A model generated the notes under the pieces. It saw nothing but the letters and a program-made list of their open reading frames with translations. It was not told where the DNA came from and searched no databases. DNA of 64,000 nucleotides, from contig NZ_JAIFZQ010000018.1 of the NCBI RefSeq assembly GCF_019710585.1, positions 62,001 through 126,000 on the forward strand. The letters are read 5' to 3'. The position numbers and the translations under genes are program-made. Positions 20,651-29,741 of this stretch are shown here, in pieces (position 1 is the first letter of the stretch; each line of letters begins with the position of its first letter). The stretch comes from Arthrobacter sp. MAHUQ-56 (GTDB lineage Bacteria; Actinomycetota; Actinomycetes; Actinomycetales; Micrococcaceae).

Positions 20651-21904
20651 GTGACTGAGATCCGCCAATCCTCTCCGAGGCGCGGAACCAACTTGCCCAG
20701 GATGGGGGACTTCAACCTCACGGTCATCCTGGATGCGATCCGCCGGACCTCCGGTGGCCTGAGCCGGGTGGAGCTCGCGCAGATCGTGGGCCTGTCCCCG
20801 CAAACCATCTCCAATATCTCCCGCCGCCTGCTGGACCAGAACCTGATCGTCGAGGCCGGCAAGGAAGGCAGCGGCCCCGGCAAGCCGCGCACCATCCTCC
20901 GCCTGAATCCCGGAGGCATGTACGCCCTGGGCGTCCACCTCGATCCCGCGGTGACCACCTTTGTGGTCCTTGACCTCGTTGGCGCGGTGGTGCGGCATTC
21001 CCGGATCAAGACCCCTGGCGGAAACGACCCGTCCGCGGTGATCACCACGATTGCCACCGAAATCGCCCAACTCGTGGCGGAATCGGGAGTGGACCACCAC
21101 CGGATCGCCGGCCTGGGCGTCGCCGCCCCCGGCCCCATCGACCTGGACAACGGCACCGTGGTGGATCCGCCGCTGCTGCCCGGATGGGACAGGGTGGAAC
21201 TCCGTGATGCCCTGGCCAGGGCAACCGGCTACTCCGTGCTGGTGGACAAGGACGTGACCAGCGCCGCCGTTGCCGAAACGTGGGCCGGCGGTCCCAGCGG
21301 TGCCGGCAGCTTTGTCTTCATGTACATGGGCACCGGCATCGGCTGCGGCATCGTCCTGAACGATGAAGTTGTCCGCGGCACCTCGGGCAACGCCGGCGAG
21401 ATCGGCCACATCGTGGTGGACCCGGACGGGCCGGAGTGCGACTGCGGCCAGCACGGCTGCGTAAAGTCCTCCGCTATCCCGCAGGTCCTGGTGGCCGAGG
21501 CTGAAGCCGCCGGGATCCTCGATGGCTCCGGCTCGGAGGGCAGCGGCGCCGAAGTCCAGCAAAGCTTCTCCCGGCTGTGCGAACTCGCCGATGCGGGCAA
21601 CGAAAAGGCCGCCGCCATCCTGGACAAGTCAGCCGTCCTGGTGGCCAGGGCAGCGTCAGTGGTGACCAACGCCCTGGACGTCGAGCGGGTGGTTTTCGGA
21701 GGCCCGTTCTGGAGCGGCCTGGCAGAACGCTACCTGGACAGGATCCCGGCCCTGCTTGACGCCAACAGCGCGGCACGGCTCATCCACCCCATCGAGGTCG
21801 TCGGGACCGGGGTGGGGGAGGACGTGGGCGCCATCGGCGCGGCCTCGCTGGTCCTGGAACATACCCTCGCGCCGCGGGCACAGCGGCTTCTCCTGGAAAG
21901 CTGA
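20651..21904 (+). CDS. ROK family transcriptional regulator
   Basis: Sugar-responsive regulator of 417 aa. An N-terminal winged HTH (GLSRVELAQIVGLSPQTISN, about 28-75) is followed by a sugar-kinase-like ROK fold. Motifs are GLGVAAPGPIDL and FMYMGTGIGCGIVLN. The zinc-binding segment is CDCGQHGC. The residue after that motif is K rather than the usual E, so sugar binding may be altered. Start is the GTG at 20651. It lies eight bases upstream of the ABC transporter genes and probably represses them in response to their sugar. Confidence 0.92.
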   Translation: MTEIRQSSPRRGTNLPRMGDFNLTVILDAIRRTSGGLSRVELAQIVGLSPQTISNISRRLLDQNLIVEAGKEGSGPGKPRTILRLNPGGMYALGVHLDPAVTTFVVLDLVGAVVRHSRIKTPGGNDPSAVITTIATEIAQLVAESGVDHHRIAGLGVAAPGPIDLDNGTVVDPPLLPGWDRVELRDALARATGYSVLVDKDVTSAAVAETWAGGPSGAGSFVFMYMGTGIGCGIVLNDEVVRGTSGNAGEIGHIVVDPDGPECDCGQHGCVKSSAIPQVLVAEAEAAGILDGSGSEGSGAEVQQSFSRLCELADAGNEKAAAILDKSAVLVARAASVVTNALDVERVVFGGPFWSGLAERYLDRIPALLDANSAARLIHPIEVVGTGVGEDVGAIGAASLVLEHTLAPRAQRLLLES

Positions 21905-21911
21905 GGACACC

Positions 21912-23264
21912 ATGGCACGCAGGCCCCTGACCGTACTGTCCCTGCTGGCCGCCACCGTGCTGGCCCTGGCATCCTGCACCCCCGGGAACCCGGCTGAAGG
22001 CCCAAGGACCATCAAGGTGGCCTACCAGAAGACGGATGCGTTCACCGCCCTGGACACCATGTTCCAGTCCGCCAAGAAAGAGTTCGAAGCCGCCCACCAG
22101 GGCGTCACGGTCGAGCTCCAGCCCATCCAGGCCAACGACGACGACTACGGAACCAAGCTCGCACTGGCCCTGCGCTCGCCGTCCACGGCGCCCGACGTGT
22201 TCTACGAGGACACTTTCAAGGTGCGCTCGGACGTCGACGCCGGCTACCTCCTGAACCTGGACAGCCGGCTTGGCGGGTGGGCGGACTGGGAGAAGTTCGA
22301 CGACGCGGCCAAGGAAGCGGGCAAGGCGGACGACGGCGGCACGTACGCGGTCCCGCTGGGCACCGACACACGGGCCATCTGGTACAACAAGAAGGTCCTG
22401 CAGGCGGCCGGCGTCGCCCTGCCCTGGCGTCCAGCCACCTGGCAGGACATCCTGGACACGGCCAGGAAGGTCAAGGCCAGTGACCCCTCCGTCATCCCGT
22501 TCAACATGTACGCCGGCAAGGGCACCGGCGAGGGAACGGTCATGCAGGGGTTCTATGAGCTGCTGTACGGCACCGGTGCCAGCCTCTACGACCAGGACTC
22601 GAAGAAGTGGGTGGTCGGTTCCACCGGCTTCACGGACTCGCTGACGTTCCTCAAGACGCTGTACAGCGAGAACCTTGCCGTTGCCCCGGCGGACGCCCTG
22701 GACCCGAACGTCTGGAAGAAAGTCTTCGGTGAATGGTTCCCGCAAGGGAAGCTGGGAGCCACCGTGGAAGGGTCCTACTCGCCGTCGTTCTGGCAAAAGG
22801 GCGGCAGCTACGAGTGGCCCGGCTATGCGGAGGAGATGGGTGTTGCCCCGTTCCCCACGCAGAAGGGGCAGGCTCCGGGAGCTGTGAGCATGTCCGGCGG
22901 CTGGACGCTGGCGGTTGGTGCCGAAACCAAGCAGGCGGACCTTGCCTTCAGCTTCCTCACCACCGCGCTGAACGCAAAGAACTCGCTGGACTTCACCGTG
23001 GCAAGCTCGCAGATCGCCGTTCGCAATGACGTCGCGGCCGATGCCGGCTACCAGTCCGCCAACCCGTTCGTGAAGGACGTTTCAGCACTGGTCTCCGTCA
23101 CCCACTACCGTCCCGCGACGAGCGACTATCCGCGGATCTCGGCCGCCGTCCAGGAAGCCACCGAGGCCGTCATCACGGGCAGCAAGACCCCCGAACAGGC
23201 AGCCGCTGACTACGATGCCGCGGTCGCAGGAATCGTGGGCGGCGAGAAAACCGTCCGGAAGTAG
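21912..23264 (+). CDS. ABC transporter sugar-binding lipoprotein
   Basis: Extracytoplasmic substrate-binding protein (450 aa) of a CUT1-type carbohydrate importer. The lipoprotein signal peptide MARRPLTVLSLLAATVLALA ends in a lipobox (LASC) with Cys near residue 22. The mature part shows the family-1 solute-binding fold (YGTKLALALRSPSTAPDVFY, PLGTDTRAIWYNKKVL, FPTQKGQAPGAVSMSGGW). Start ATG 21912. The sugar is not identifiable from sequence. Confidence 0.93.
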   Translation: MARRPLTVLSLLAATVLALASCTPGNPAEGPRTIKVAYQKTDAFTALDTMFQSAKKEFEAAHQGVTVELQPIQANDDDYGTKLALALRSPSTAPDVFYEDTFKVRSDVDAGYLLNLDSRLGGWADWEKFDDAAKEAGKADDGGTYAVPLGTDTRAIWYNKKVLQAAGVALPWRPATWQDILDTARKVKASDPSVIPFNMYAGKGTGEGTVMQGFYELLYGTGASLYDQDSKKWVVGSTGFTDSLTFLKTLYSENLAVAPADALDPNVWKKVFGEWFPQGKLGATVEGSYSPSFWQKGGSYEWPGYAEEMGVAPFPTQKGQAPGAVSMSGGWTLAVGAETKQADLAFSFLTTALNAKNSLDFTVASSQIAVRNDVAADAGYQSANPFVKDVSALVSVTHYRPATSDYPRISAAVQEATEAVITGSKTPEQAAADYDAAVAGIVGGEKTVRK

Positions 23265-23267
23265 CCG

Positions 23268-24149
23268 GTGCCGGCAACGCACCGGGCACGGCAGGTGGCC
23301 CGCTACCTGCCGGTCCTCCCCGCCATCCTGCTGCTGGCCGTGTTCCTTGCGGGGCCCGTGCTGTGGGCCTTCCATGCGTCGCTGACCAATGCGGGGCTCA
23401 CCGGCCGGAACGCCAGGAACCCGCAATGGGTGGGGCTGGAGAACTACCAGCGGCTGCTGCAGGACCCGGTCTTCCCGTTCTCGGTGGGGTTGACCGTCGT
23501 GTTCGTTGCCGGGTCGGCGATACTCGGCCAGAACCTGCTGGGGCTGGCGCTGGCCGTGCTGATGCGCCGCGCGCGTCCTGCCGTGGCTGCAACCGTGGGC
23601 ACCGCCGTCGTGGCCGCCTGGGTCCTGCCGGAAATCGTGGCGGCATTTGCCGCCTATGCCTTCTTCAGCCGGGACGGGACGCTGAACCAGCTGCTGGGCG
23701 CCATGGGGCAGCCGGGAACCGACTGGCTGTATGCGGTCCCCATGGTGGCCCTGGTCCTGGCAAATGTCTGGCGCGGCACGGCCTTTTCGATGCTCGTCTA
23801 CAGGGCGGCGCTGGGCGGTGTCCCGGCCGAACTGAGCGAAGCCGCGCACATGGACGGCGCCGGCCCGTGGCAGCGGCTGGTGTTCATCACGCTGCCGGTG
23901 ATCAGGGGAAGCATTGCCACGAACCTGATGCTGGTCACGCTGCAGACCCTGGCAGTCTTCACCCTGGTCTGGGTCATGACGGCGGGCGGACCGGCCAATG
24001 CCAGCACCACCCTGCCCGTGCTGGCCTACCAGGAGGCCTTCAGGTTCGGCGACATCGGGTACGGAACCGCAGTGGCCGTTGTGCTGCTCCTTCTCGGCGC
24101 GGTGTTCGGAGTGGCCTACCTGCGCCTGCTGCGGGAACAGCGGCCGTGA
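23268..24149 (+). CDS. ABC sugar transporter permease (MalF type)
   Basis: A 293-aa inner-membrane permease with six helices. The ATPase-docking EAA loop is ELSEAAHMDGAGPWQRLVFI. It starts at the GTG at 23268, four bases after the binding-protein stop, and its stop overlaps the second permease start by four bases (GTGA). It pairs with the next gene to form the channel. Confidence 0.92.
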   Translation: MPATHRARQVARYLPVLPAILLLAVFLAGPVLWAFHASLTNAGLTGRNARNPQWVGLENYQRLLQDPVFPFSVGLTVVFVAGSAILGQNLLGLALAVLMRRARPAVAATVGTAVVAAWVLPEIVAAFAAYAFFSRDGTLNQLLGAMGQPGTDWLYAVPMVALVLANVWRGTAFSMLVYRAALGGVPAELSEAAHMDGAGPWQRLVFITLPVIRGSIATNLMLVTLQTLAVFTLVWVMTAGGPANASTTLPVLAYQEAFRFGDIGYGTAVAVVLLLLGAVFGVAYLRLLREQRP

Positions 24150-25012
24150 CCGCCCCCGTACAGGTCTCCCCGCAGGTGGCCAGGGCGCGCGGAGCCCGGC
24201 AGCGCGGCAGTGCCATGGCGGACGCGGTACTGCTGATCATAGGTGCGTGCTTCCTGTTGCCGCTGCTGTGGCTGGTCTTCGGCTCCCTGGATGCGGCGGC
24301 CGGGCACGGGACCAGGGTTCCACAGCAACCCGTCCTGGACAATTTCGCTGCCGTCCTCACCCCGGACCTGCTGTTCCGTCCGCTGTGGAACAGCGTGCTG
24401 CTGTCCGCGGGCACCGGGACGGTGACCCTGGCCGCCGCCGTGCTGGCCGCCTACCCGCTTTCGCGGTACCGTTCCCGGTTCAACAGCCCGTTCATGTACG
24501 GCGTCCTGTTCGGCACGTGCCTGCCGGTCACGGCCATCATGGTGCCGGTGTACGGGCTCTTCGTCCAGTTGCAGCTCCTGGACTCCCTGCCCGCGACGGT
24601 GCTCTTCCTCGCCGCCACCAGCCTGCCCATGGCGATCTGGATGACCCGGAATTTCATGGACGCAGTGCCGCTGGCGCTGGAGGAGGCAGCCTGGATGGAC
24701 GGTGCCTCGAGAATGGCCGCCCTGCGCACCATCGTGCTGCCGCTCATGCGGCCCGGCCTGGGTGTGGTGTTCATCTTCGTGTTCATCCAGGCCTGGGGGA
24801 ACTTCTTTGTTCCTTTCGTTCTTCTCCTGTCCGAGGCCCGGCAGCCGGCAGCGGTGTCCATCTTCAGCTTCTTTGGACAGCATGGGGCAGTTGCGTACGG
24901 ACAACTGGCCGCATTTTCGATCCTGTATTCAGTGCCGGTCCTGGCCCTCTACGTCATTGTGGGGAGGGGGTCCGGCGCTGCCCTGGCTTTGTCCGGCGCG
25001 GTCAGGGGCTAG
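24146..25012 (+). CDS. ABC sugar transporter permease (MalG type)
   Basis: A 288-aa permease with six helices. The EAA loop is LEEAAWMDGASRMAALRTIV. The start is the GTG overlapping the previous stop. The cassette ends here without an ATP-binding protein gene, so energy probably comes from a shared MsiK-like ATPase encoded elsewhere, as is known for actinobacterial CUT1 importers. Its stop codon overlaps the stop of the convergent small gene. Confidence 0.92.
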   Translation: MTAPVQVSPQVARARGARQRGSAMADAVLLIIGACFLLPLLWLVFGSLDAAAGHGTRVPQQPVLDNFAAVLTPDLLFRPLWNSVLLSAGTGTVTLAAAVLAAYPLSRYRSRFNSPFMYGVLFGTCLPVTAIMVPVYGLFVQLQLLDSLPATVLFLAATSLPMAIWMTRNFMDAVPLALEEAAWMDGASRMAALRTIVLPLMRPGLGVVFIFVFIQAWGNFFVPFVLLLSEARQPAAVSIFSFFGQHGAVAYGQLAAFSILYSVPVLALYVIVGRGSGAALALSGAVRG

Positions 25013-25212
25013 TCGATGTCCTCGACGACCACTCCGAAGGGAATGCTGTCGTCCAGGTGGGCCTGGTGGCCGGTGGCCCCGGGGTTGTAGACCACCCGGA
25101 CGCCGTGCAGTTTTTCCGCCGCGGACTGCATCAGCACGGGCCTGACCGTGTCGATGAACAGCTGGCTCTTGTCGGCGAGAAACTCCTTGTAGCTGGCTGG
25201 AAGCTCAATCAT
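25009..25212 (-). CDS. Small conserved-looking protein of unknown function
   Basis: A 67-aa acidic protein starting at an ATG (MIELPASYKEFLADKS) and ending in VVVEDID. It has no membrane segment or Cys. The stop codon TAG shares bases with the TAG of the convergent permease gene. Balanced composition and a natural start suggest a real gene. I do not recognise the family. Confidence 0.65.
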   Translation of the reverse strand: MIELPASYKEFLADKSQLFIDTVRPVLMQSAAEKLHGVRVVYNPGATGHQAHLDDSIPFGVVVEDID

Positions 25213-25342
25213 GGCAAAAGGATAGACCTGCGGGCCCCGCAGGGGGAGGGGTCCCCATTGCAGGACCGGACGGTCCCCGGCTTGGATAGGATGGCGGCGG
25301 GACCCGGCCCGTGCGCCCATCACCATCACCAGGGGGAATACA

Positions 25343-26350
25343 GTGCTTTCGACCAGCGTGCCCGCACGAATCACACCAGCGGAGCTGGCCCGGGCACAGC
25401 AGGTGGTCGGCAACATTTCGCGCAGCTTTGACGCCAAGGTGGTGGGCCAGGCCAGGCTGCGGGAGTCACTCCTGGTAGGCCTGCTCACCGGCGGCCACAT
25501 CCTGCTCGAAAGCGTCCCGGGACTGGCCAAGACCACGGCGGCGCAAACCGTGGCGGAGGCCGTCAGTGCCGAGTTCCGCCGGATCCAGTGCACCCCGGAC
25601 CTGTTGCCCAGCGACATCGTCGGCACCCAGATCTACGACGCCGCCACAGGGACCTTCCAGACCCAGCTGGGACCGGTGCACGCCAACATCGTGCTGCTGG
25701 ACGAGATCAACCGGTCCAGCGCCAAGACGCAGAGCGCCATGCTTGAGGCGATGCAGGAGCGCCAGACCTCCATCGGCGGCCAGGACTACCGGCTGCCCTC
25801 GCCGTTCCTGGTCCTTGCCACCCAGAACCCGATTGAGCAGGAGGGCACCTACCAGCTTCCCGAAGCCCAGATGGACCGCTTCATGCTCAAGGACGTGCTG
25901 GACTACCCTTCACCGGCGGAGGAAGCGGAGATCATCCGGCGGATCGATGCCGGGGTGTTCGACCCAGGGCTGAAGCCCCCGGCGGCCGCATCACTGGACG
26001 CCATCACCGAAATCCAGGAACTGGTCCGCCGTATCTACATCGACCCCGCGGTGGTGAACTACATCGTGGGGCTGGTGTACGTGACCCGCAATGCCCACCA
26101 GTACATTGACGCCAGGCTGGCCGCGTTCATCGAATTCGGTGCCAGCCCCCGTGCCAGCATCGCCTTCAGCCAGGCCGCCCGCGCAGTGGCCCTGCTCAAC
26201 GGCCGCGACCACGTCATCCCGGAGGACGTCAGGTCCCTGGCGCACCGGGTGCTGCGGCACCGGATGATCCTGAACTTCGACGCCGTGGCGGAACAGGTGC
26301 CGGTCGAGTCGGTGATCGATGCCGTCGTCGGCGCCGTCCAGACCCCCTAG
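25343..26350 (+). CDS. MoxR family AAA+ ATPase
   Basis: A 335-aa AAA+ chaperone-like ATPase. The Walker A is ESVPGLAKTTAA, Walker B is VLLDEINRSS, and sensor 1 lies in FLVLATQNPIEQEGTYQLPE. MoxR proteins help mature or insert vWA-domain proteins, and here a DUF58 gene and a double vWA gene follow. Start is the GTG at 25343 after GGGGGAAT. It is the first gene of a five-gene operon reaching 30457. Confidence 0.94.
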   Translation: MLSTSVPARITPAELARAQQVVGNISRSFDAKVVGQARLRESLLVGLLTGGHILLESVPGLAKTTAAQTVAEAVSAEFRRIQCTPDLLPSDIVGTQIYDAATGTFQTQLGPVHANIVLLDEINRSSAKTQSAMLEAMQERQTSIGGQDYRLPSPFLVLATQNPIEQEGTYQLPEAQMDRFMLKDVLDYPSPAEEAEIIRRIDAGVFDPGLKPPAAASLDAITEIQELVRRIYIDPAVVNYIVGLVYVTRNAHQYIDARLAAFIEFGASPRASIAFSQAARAVALLNGRDHVIPEDVRSLAHRVLRHRMILNFDAVAEQVPVESVIDAVVGAVQTP

Positions 26351-26357
26351 GCTGCCA

Positions 26358-27245
26358 ATGGCCAGCCTCCTCCAACGCGTGAAGTCGAAGATGGCGATCT
26401 TCGCGCACCGCAAAGCCCGCGGCATGCTCGACGGCGAGTATGCTTCGGTCTTCCGGGGCCGCAGCCTCGACTTCGACGACCTGCGCGCCTACGTGCCCGG
26501 CGACGAAGTCCGTGACATCGACTGGAAGGCCACGGCCCGCCACGGCTCACCCCTGATCAGGCGCTACGTGGCCGTCCGCCGGCAGACGGTCCTCCTGGTG
26601 ACAGACACGGGGCGGAACATGGCCGCCCAGTCCCGGTCGGGGGAGACGAAGAAGGACATCGCCGTCCTCGCCCTTGGCGTCCTGGGCTACCTGGCGCACC
26701 GGCACGGCGACGCCGTGGGGCTGGTCTGCGGCGACGCCTCCGGCACGCGCACGCTGCCCGCCAAGGGAGGGGAAGCCCACCTGGAGCGGCTACTTCGGCA
26801 CATCGACTCCCACACCCGGCTGGACGCGCCCCCGAGCAGCATCGACGACCAGCTCGACTTCCTGGCGCGCATCATCAAGGGCCGCCACCTCCTGTTCGTG
26901 GTCGCGGACGAAATTCCTGCCACAGCCGCCACGGCCCAGATCCTCCGCAGGCTCCGGGCGCAGCATGAGGTCCTGTGGCTGACCATCCGTGACGCCGAGC
27001 TGGCACCAGCGCACCTCGCGCCGGGGACGGAGTCCTACAGCGTGGCCGACTCCTCCCTGCTTGTCGGGGAGCCAGCGTTGTCCGATGCTGTTGCGGCCGC
27101 CTATGCACACGCCACTGCACTGCGCGACGCAGGCCGGAAGACAATGCTCCGCAGCGCCGGGATTACCGAGGGCGAAGTGGCCGGCAGCCATGATGTCATC
27201 AGTGCGCTGTTCGCGCTCCTGGAAAGGCACCGCCGTGCAGGCTGA
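26358..27245 (+). CDS. DUF58 domain protein
   Basis: A 295-aa protein with the DUF58 signature FDDLRAYVPGDEVRDIDWKA near residue 40. The downstream part is a degenerate vWA-like fold (TVLLVTDTGRNMA). DUF58 proteins are the usual partners of MoxR ATPases. Start ATG 26358, seven bases after moxR. Its end overlaps the next gene by 11 bases. The molecular function of the family is not established. Confidence 0.9.
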   Translation: MASLLQRVKSKMAIFAHRKARGMLDGEYASVFRGRSLDFDDLRAYVPGDEVRDIDWKATARHGSPLIRRYVAVRRQTVLLVTDTGRNMAAQSRSGETKKDIAVLALGVLGYLAHRHGDAVGLVCGDASGTRTLPAKGGEAHLERLLRHIDSHTRLDAPPSSIDDQLDFLARIIKGRHLLFVVADEIPATAATAQILRRLRAQHEVLWLTIRDAELAPAHLAPGTESYSVADSSLLVGEPALSDAVAAAYAHATALRDAGRKTMLRSAGITEGEVAGSHDVISALFALLERHRRAG

Positions 27246-27699
27246 CCCGGCCTACTACGGCCCGCTCCCGTACAGCCCGCTGTGGATGTGGTGCGGCGCT
27301 GCCCTGCTGGCCTTGGTGGCAGGCTGGTTCGTCTTCGTGTTCGCCACCACCCGGCCGGATCCGAAACCGAAGCGCACCCACACCGCGTTGACAGACCTCC
27401 CCGCGCTCAAAGCGGCCTACCTGCAGCGGATCAACGACGTGGAAGTGGATGCGGCCGGGGGACACCTCACTGCCCGCGAAGCACACCAGGAACTGAGCCT
27501 GCTGCTGCGCGGCTTTGTCCGGGACGCCACAGGGGTGGACGCCACCAGGATGACCCAGCAGGACCTGGCGCGGCATCCCCTCCCGGCGGCGGCCGCCGTC
27601 GTAGCCGTCCTCTACCCGGCCGAGTTCGGCCCGGACCCGCTGCCCCACGTTGGAACCTCCGCCGCACTGGCCTGCGAGGCGGTGCGGGCATGGACCTGA
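27235..27699 (+). CDS. Single-pass membrane protein of the MoxR-vWA operon
   Basis: A 154-aa protein with one helix near the N-terminus (PLWMWCGAALLALVAGWFVF) and a cytoplasmic helical region. That region contains LTAREAHQELSLLLRGFVRD. The layout resembles DUF4381-type proteins that accompany MoxR/DUF58/vWA genes. The resemblance is by context and topology rather than strong motif identity. Start GTG at 27235, overlapping the DUF58 gene. Its end overlaps the vWA gene start by ten bases. Confidence 0.75.
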   Translation: MQADPAYYGPLPYSPLWMWCGAALLALVAGWFVFVFATTRPDPKPKRTHTALTDLPALKAAYLQRINDVEVDAAGGHLTAREAHQELSLLLRGFVRDATGVDATRMTQQDLARHPLPAAAAVVAVLYPAEFGPDPLPHVGTSAALACEAVRAWT

Positions 27700-29741
27700 T
27701 GTTCTGGTGGATGCTGCCACTGGCAGCCATCGCCGCAGCGGCCGCGGCGTGGACGGCGCTGCGGCGCCGGGCGTGGAACGAACGACGCCGGCCCGTGGCA
27801 CACGCCGACCGGCTCACCGCGCTGCCGGAATACCAGGCGGCCCTGCGGCGGCACCGGGCATGGCTGGCCGCGGCTGGCGCGGCCTGTGCCGTCCTGCTCG
27901 TGACCACGGCTGTGGCAGCCGCGCGCCCAGTGGACGTCTCCACCGTCACGCCCGGGCTGCACAACCGCGACATCATGCTCTGCCTGGACGCCTCCGGTTC
28001 CATGAGCAGCGCCGACGCCGCCGTGGTGGACACCTTTGCTGAACTTGCCCGGAAGTTCGACGGCGAACGGATCGGCCTGACGGTCTTCGACAGCACCGCC
28101 ATCCAGGTCTTCCCCCTGACCGATGACTACGCCTATGCGCAGGAACAGCTGAAGCTCGCACGGGACGCCTTCGACGGCAAACCCGGCAGCTCGGGTTTCC
28201 TGGACGGAACCTGGAGCGGCCGCGGCTCCTCCCTGATCGGAGACGGCCTGGCCTCGTGCCTCAACAGCTTTCCGGGCGCTGCGGCACGGCGCACCGGCCC
28301 AGGCAGTGGGCAAAGCAGCGACCAGCACCAGCGCTCGCGGTCCGTAGTGCTGGCCACCGACAACCTCCTCTCCGGTGAGCCGATCATGACGCTGGACCAG
28401 GCAGCCAGGCTGGCCAGGGACCGTGCCGTCCGGGTCTACGCGCTGAACCCGGGCGACCTGGATTACGGCCGCGACCCGGACCAGCCCGGCGCGCAGCTGC
28501 GGGCCGCCGTGGAGGGCACGGGCGGCCGGTACTACTCCCTCGACAGTCCCGACGCTGTGGCCGGGATCGTGGCCGCCGTGGAGGACACCGAAACTGCCGG
28601 CATCCAGGGCGCACCGCGGGCCGTCGTCTCGGACGTGCCCGGTGTCCTGCTGGTAACTGCGCTCCTGTCCGCCCTGGCGCTGTGCCTGGCGTCCTGGCGG
28701 CTGGATCCTGCACGGGCGCGCTTCCCGCGTTCACTCCGCCAGCTGCACAGGCCCCGGGTGCCGAAGGATTTCAGTTGGCCACGCCGTGCGGCCATTGTCC
28801 TGCTGGTCCTGGCGGCAGCCCTGCGCCCAGGCCTTCCCGGCGGTACCGCCGAGGCCGCCAGCAGGGACCTTAACGTGTTCTTTGTGGTGGACACCACCAC
28901 CAGCATGGTGGCCGAGGACTACGGCGCCGGCGCCCCGCGGCTGGACGGCGTCCGGAAGGACATCATGGACATTGCCAAAGAGCTGCCGGGAGCGCGCTTC
29001 TCCGTGATCACTTTCGACACCAGCGCGCATGTCCGTATGCCGCTCAGCACTGACACCCTGGCGCTGCAAACGATCACGGACGTCCTTGAGCCGCAGGTGA
29101 CCGCCTATGCAAAGGGGAGCAGCATCACCGCAGCCCGCCAGGTGCTAGCCGAACGGCTGACCGCAGCCCGCGACAGCCACCCCGGCAGGCCCCGGCTGGT
29201 CTACTACCTGGGCGACGGCGAACAGACCAGCGGCAGGGAACCGGAGGCCCTCAACCCCGGGGGCGGCCTGGTGGACGGGGGAGCAGTGCTTGGTTACGGC
29301 ACCGCGGCCGGCGGCCGGATGAAGGTGAACACTGGAATGGAGGACGACGCCGGCGCGGCGGACGGCGGGGACGGCCAGTACGTGCAGGACACCGGGGGCG
29401 GGGCCGCTGTGTCGGTCATCGACGAAGGCAGGCTGCGGACCATCGCCGGGCAGCTCAACGTGCCCTACGTCCACCGTGCCGCCGGAGACGCCGTATCGCC
29501 CATGATGCAGCAGGCGCACCCCGCCGCTGCCGTGCACACCCAGGAGGACGGTTCGCTCGCAACGAATGCCGAGCTCTACTGGATTCTTGCGGCCGGCGCC
29601 TTCCTGCTGGCCCTGCCGGAAGGCGTGGTCATCGTCCGCCAGCTTCGCAGGCTCCCGCGGCCCGGAACCGCCGTGCCCGGGCCGGCCGCCCGGGGCAACG
29701 CGGCCACCGATCCTGGACGTGCCAGGGAGGTCCTCCGGTGA
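27690..29741 (+). CDS. Membrane protein with two von Willebrand factor A domains
   Basis: One uninterrupted 683-aa frame carries what are usually two separate vWA membrane proteins. Two membrane helices (about 5-22 and 59-77) precede vWA-1, with metal-site motif DASGS at 100-104. Helices at about 316-337 and 366-382 follow. vWA-2 has a variant site, DTTTS, at 401-405. A last helix lies at about 630-652. Both domains should face outside. A GTG at 28758 just before helix four could start a separate second protein, but no stop codon ends the first, so a fusion is the direct reading. MoxR probably acts on it. Confidence 0.88.
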   Translation: MDLMFWWMLPLAAIAAAAAAWTALRRRAWNERRRPVAHADRLTALPEYQAALRRHRAWLAAAGAACAVLLVTTAVAAARPVDVSTVTPGLHNRDIMLCLDASGSMSSADAAVVDTFAELARKFDGERIGLTVFDSTAIQVFPLTDDYAYAQEQLKLARDAFDGKPGSSGFLDGTWSGRGSSLIGDGLASCLNSFPGAAARRTGPGSGQSSDQHQRSRSVVLATDNLLSGEPIMTLDQAARLARDRAVRVYALNPGDLDYGRDPDQPGAQLRAAVEGTGGRYYSLDSPDAVAGIVAAVEDTETAGIQGAPRAVVSDVPGVLLVTALLSALALCLASWRLDPARARFPRSLRQLHRPRVPKDFSWPRRAAIVLLVLAAALRPGLPGGTAEAASRDLNVFFVVDTTTSMVAEDYGAGAPRLDGVRKDIMDIAKELPGARFSVITFDTSAHVRMPLSTDTLALQTITDVLEPQVTAYAKGSSITAARQVLAERLTAARDSHPGRPRLVYYLGDGEQTSGREPEALNPGGGLVDGGAVLGYGTAAGGRMKVNTGMEDDAGAADGGDGQYVQDTGGGAAVSVIDEGRLRTIAGQLNVPYVHRAAGDAVSPMMQQAHPAAAVHTQEDGSLATNAELYWILAAGAFLLALPEGVVIVRQLRRLPRPGTAVPGPAARGNAATDPGRAREVLR

